Virus record (IMG/VR): IMGVR_UViG_3300046011_008818
Coordinates: 1-25,693 of that record
Direction: 5' to 3' (one strand)
DNA from: a virus
Length of the DNA stretch: 25,693 bases
Shown here piece by piece: positions 23,901-25,693 of the stretch; position 1 is the stretch's first letter, and the number at the start of each line of letters is the position of its first letter. Below the pieces are notes generated by a model. That model was not told the DNA's origin. It made no database searches and saw only the letters and a program-made list of their open reading frames with translations. The position numbers and the translations under genes were made by a program.

Positions 23901-25693
23901 TTCAGTTATTCCTGGATACAAGACTTTTACTATACAAGCGCCAAACAACTCCGGTTCTTTATGGAACGGTAAGTCAGTTATAATACAGGTAACCGGATCA
24001 ATACTAGCATCTCCTATATCTACTAGCTTCTCTGGTGGTGTTAACGAAACAGAATCTTACGTTCCTTATGACTTCGTTACTATCCCTAAAAAGGAAATGA
24101 AGTACTGGGGTACTAAAAGGTTATCATGGGAAACTTTTGAAGATTTTGCTTTTGAAAAAGCTTATGCTCACACATGGGATATGTACGACTACCATAATGA
24201 TTGGCTAGGCGGGTTCGATTTATATTCACTACAATATGGAGATAGGATCAGAGTTACCAGCGATTCATCTGGAATAGTACTAGCCGAAACTGATTCACCA
24301 AATAATAATTATTTAGATCTAGAAGAAGCTGCAGATCAATTAAATAATTCTACCGATGCAAACATCGATAGATTTGATTATACAGTAAGAGGATTCTCAG
24401 CTCTTCCTAATAATTTTTATATAAACAGCAATCCAATTTCACCAGACCTTAGCACAAACCCAGGTCCTAAGAACATAACTTCTAAATTTTTCAAGATTCC
24501 AACATATTCACCTGTTCTTTTCGAGCCAACAGGATTAGCTTGGGATGCTGATGGAGATATATGGGTAACTGGGGAGGATGTTATAAAATTTGATGGATTA
24601 AATTACACCACTTATGACTCTACTAACAGTGTAATACCTGGTGTATCTATTTTAACAAATTGTATAAAAATTGATAGGAACGATGTTAAATGGATCGGTG
24701 TAGAAAACAGTTTAACACCTCTGGTTAAAATAGACGATAGAGATCCTTCTAACAGCTTAGCTTATTCAGTAAGTGATTTTGTAGACAACGGAGGAAATCC
24801 TGTTAGTCCTATAACTGCTTCAAGTATAAATGCAATAGAAATAAACCCTCAGAGCGGTGATATATTTGCAGCATTTACATGTAACTCGTCTCCTTCTTTC
24901 GACGGACTTTTATTTTACGATTCACATGCGAATTCTTGGGGACTTTACACCACAGCTAATTCTGATATTCCTTCCGATAACATCAGAGATCTTAGATTAG
25001 AATATTACGGAATAAACAAATGGTATCTTTGGATTGCTACAGATAATGGCTTATCAAGATTTAATGGGGTTAGTTTTAAAAATTACAACGATGGAAATTC
25101 GGGACTACCTGATAATGATGTTTATTCGATTGAGCTTGATAAATTAGATCACAAATGGATAGGAACTGGATCTTCATTAGTTTATTGGGATAATACAAGA
25201 TGGGCAGTATGGAACAATGGAACCAATCCAGAGATATCAACTGGAAAGTTCGGTAATATCGTAGAGACTGGTAATGCTAACATATGGTTTACAATAGATC
25301 AGGGATCTTCTCCAGGAAATGCGGAGCTATATTTCTTTGATGGATATTTCTTTACTAAAGTTTTATACAGGAACGATGGCATTTCTTTAATAAATCCTTG
25401 TAATGTACTACACGGTAAAACACTTCTTTCTGCTCCATGGAAAACAATTAAAAATGGAGAAACTACATATCCTAGAAATTTGATATTCCTGACAGAGGAC
25501 GGCGAGATAGGAAAGCTTGACTATATTATACCTCATGTACATGCAAGTTCTAAAATATCTGATGTACAGGGTTGGGATTTCGTTTATCATGAATCTTCTA
25601 CACCTCTTCCTTCCATAGAGTATATTTATAACAGCGCTATAGGCAACTCACAGTTAGGATTTAGCTTTGTAGTAGGACCTTTTAATGACAATA
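20920..25693 (+). CDS. Giant wedge/fibre protein with C-terminal Reg_prop propeller, 3'-partial
   Basis: The ATG at 20920, one base after the previous stop, opens a frame with no stop to the window edge, giving at least 1591 residues. Residues about 90-190 look like an Ig-type beta-sandwich. About 237-267 (ESIFPYLGSYKSLFNAIKFF, then GYYDLRVKEYW) resembles the helical motif of gpI or gp7-type wedge proteins, followed by LKRDYLPLNARIIDITGEGV (about 398-417), a familiar junction in large myovirus baseplate proteins. The middle is made of polar Ig or PKD-like strands. Residues about 1195-1560 hold six or seven propeller blades (for example DADGDIWVTG, LDHKWIGTGS) of the Reg_prop type found in Bacteroidota sensor proteins. 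By position after gp25 and gp6 it is the likely gp7/gpI counterpart; the propeller may contact a receptor. The 3' end and any further domains are outside the window. Confidence 0.78.
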   Translation, partial: MAFENLLFFNKKGDQYNFKWNGEYWEGSVLFEVVSEKLFEIEHIFVIEKFLNPSSEIKYGFPHSYGVSPGAPVWRTRWVSNYDGRTNVESIIYTYELGVDGNLDAPILVKSNNIEFYPEVVSGDTISSPGGIVISNDINPSSMQINIALNSNTEGIYDRTLILEDYTDPNNPVTIMSINFHGEVEGEDSRLSVILGNFGRSFNPDDAFIVRESDIKEEFPDYEIINKKRKELLLTGESIFPYLGSYKSLFNAIKFFGYYDLRVKEYWLNIKKDDADTLTPLQQNQKILDQLSQPNLEGQSKLELISSLIKDENEGKYKQVEIYGKKKDGTFGLKKQLDKIFPSKSYKKTALFGLFYDINRVVEDQDEDQYGYPIVEDSFLFSPEEVLIKLFGLKERLKRDYLPLNARIIDITGEGVYFNIYKTRGWTDSVDISEIKGGIEVDFTVFPNEGYIEDLRPFYTKPNQSGLLYPAVNGTEAGISLYGNTVDPYSFFQEYPKSAIPALETAVRSFYDDVKSGEMPKFLGDGDYDPPGYKLFSDSSDYVFPAGCPIIITNNTFDLSWEEISGSWTSFDTTITLTDLDIASYTSTASQNPGGPLQNAYSTDTFTLPDTFPSNTTINIGTGKDWFSTTSPEVIFVRVESVDSPGNLVLGYCSSGDYNTLTGDLYIEFVYTRGSGEYSNWKVSPTNIKFSSYVFDYYQNFVHSNGFYSWDRIPYLDFYEIEWTIYKDDDDKPYYFQITGDLPGLDTLVHFLPYDGEYNVKCRVWDTLNSISLGIKRGIVKVDKRGIELNTITRFRESEIYNWDNMPLKWDSYFSQWIFPVENTSNLLDISQFIQNYPEYSNNFNEGQQCEVLTKLPEVKATATFDIGADEIGISSIVSSYNGSGYDLATVTTLTPHGYSSGSTVWIYDAAGAPYGQYPITVTGSNTFEIPDIIITPISGGHVYGSGTINIIIDSVQVASCNFQGDLNSTTSLLYSIINASPINPKYKVVSLVDSVIPGYKTFTIQAPNNSGSLWNGKSVIIQVTGSILASPISTSFSGGVNETESYVPYDFVTIPKKEMKYWGTKRLSWETFEDFAFEKAYAHTWDMYDYHNDWLGGFDLYSLQYGDRIRVTSDSSGIVLAETDSPNNNYLDLEEAADQLNNSTDANIDRFDYTVRGFSALPNNFYINSNPISPDLSTNPGPKNITSKFFKIPTYSPVLFEPTGLAWDADGDIWVTGEDVIKFDGLNYTTYDSTNSVIPGVSILTNCIKIDRNDVKWIGVENSLTPLVKIDDRDPSNSLAYSVSDFVDNGGNPVSPITASSINAIEINPQSGDIFAAFTCNSSPSFDGLLFYDSHANSWGLYTTANSDIPSDNIRDLRLEYYGINKWYLWIATDNGLSRFNGVSFKNYNDGNSGLPDNDVYSIELDKLDHKWIGTGSSLVYWDNTRWAVWNNGTNPEISTGKFGNIVETGNANIWFTIDQGSSPGNAELYFFDGYFFTKVLYRNDGISLINPCNVLHGKTLLSAPWKTIKNGETTYPRNLIFLTEDGEIGKLDYIIPHVHASSKISDVQGWDFVYHESSTPLPSIEYIYNSAIGNSQLGFSFVVGPFNDN
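24520..25520 (+). repeat. Beta-propeller blade repeats (Reg_prop-like)
   Basis: Within the last gene, blades recur about every 45-60 residues. Typical strands are LAWDADGDIWVTG, IKIDRNDVKWIGV, IEINPQSGDIFAAF, WYLWIATDNGLSRFNGVSF, IELDKLDHKWIGT and NANIWFTI; a seventh may be FLTEDGEIGKL. The GL-x-x-(F/Y)-(D/N)-G, nSGLP-x-(N/D)-x-V and WIGT elements are hallmarks of two-component-regulator propellers. Confidence 0.8.

Noticed and set aside
1-25693. tRNA genes, CRISPR arrays, insertion sequences, integrase or attachment sites
   Set aside because: None was found: no cloverleaf-like GC-rich segment, no regularly spaced DNA repeats, no transposase or recombinase motifs, and almost no non-coding space.

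Overview
The window is a gene-dense, one-strand, AT-rich stretch of a tailed bacteriophage genome with a contractile tail. It looks like part of a large or jumbo myovirus. All supported genes are on the + strand, mostly with 0-25 nt between them or short overlaps. The core is recognisable as a baseplate cluster: a LysM-like gp53-type protein, a gp27-type hub, a gp5-type OB-fold spike, a gp25-type wedge protein, a gp6/gpJ-type wedge protein and a giant final protein. Three points suggest a Bacteroidota host. Starts lack Shine-Dalgarno sequences but usually have A at -3, the phage carries an S1-like protein, and the last gene ends in a two-component-regulator-type (Reg_prop) beta-propeller. The host assignment is inference.

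Layout. Positions 1-2411 hold small accessory genes: the 3' part of a class I methyltransferase, several unrecognised small proteins, a Nudix hydrolase and a 56-residue basic protein. Positions 2434-15164 form the central hub block: a 634-aa tube/baseplate-like protein, the LysM-like protein, the gp27-type hub, an 854-aa protein with a Tyr/Pro/Asp-rich repeat tail, the gp5-type spike, and a 1698-aa structural protein with a Cys cluster and a Pro-rich hydrophobic block. A 57-nt gap then precedes a non-tail cassette (15222-17778). It contains a four-domain S1-like RNA-binding protein and a probable glutamine-synthetase-fold amidoligase fused to a beta-helix-like tail. A 259-aa virion-type protein follows. 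After a 38-nt gap comes the wedge block: gp25-type, gp6/J-type, an 81-aa protein, and a giant gene that is still open at the window end.

Working model. The structural proteins build the central hub and spike and the surrounding wedges of the baseplate. The giant last protein probably attaches at the wedge and projects a propeller outward, perhaps for receptor or glycan binding. The S1-like protein may bias translation toward the A-rich, SD-less leaders of the phage mRNAs. The amidoligase may modify a virion or host component. These roles are inferred from domain type and context. No tRNA, CRISPR array, insertion sequence or origin was seen.
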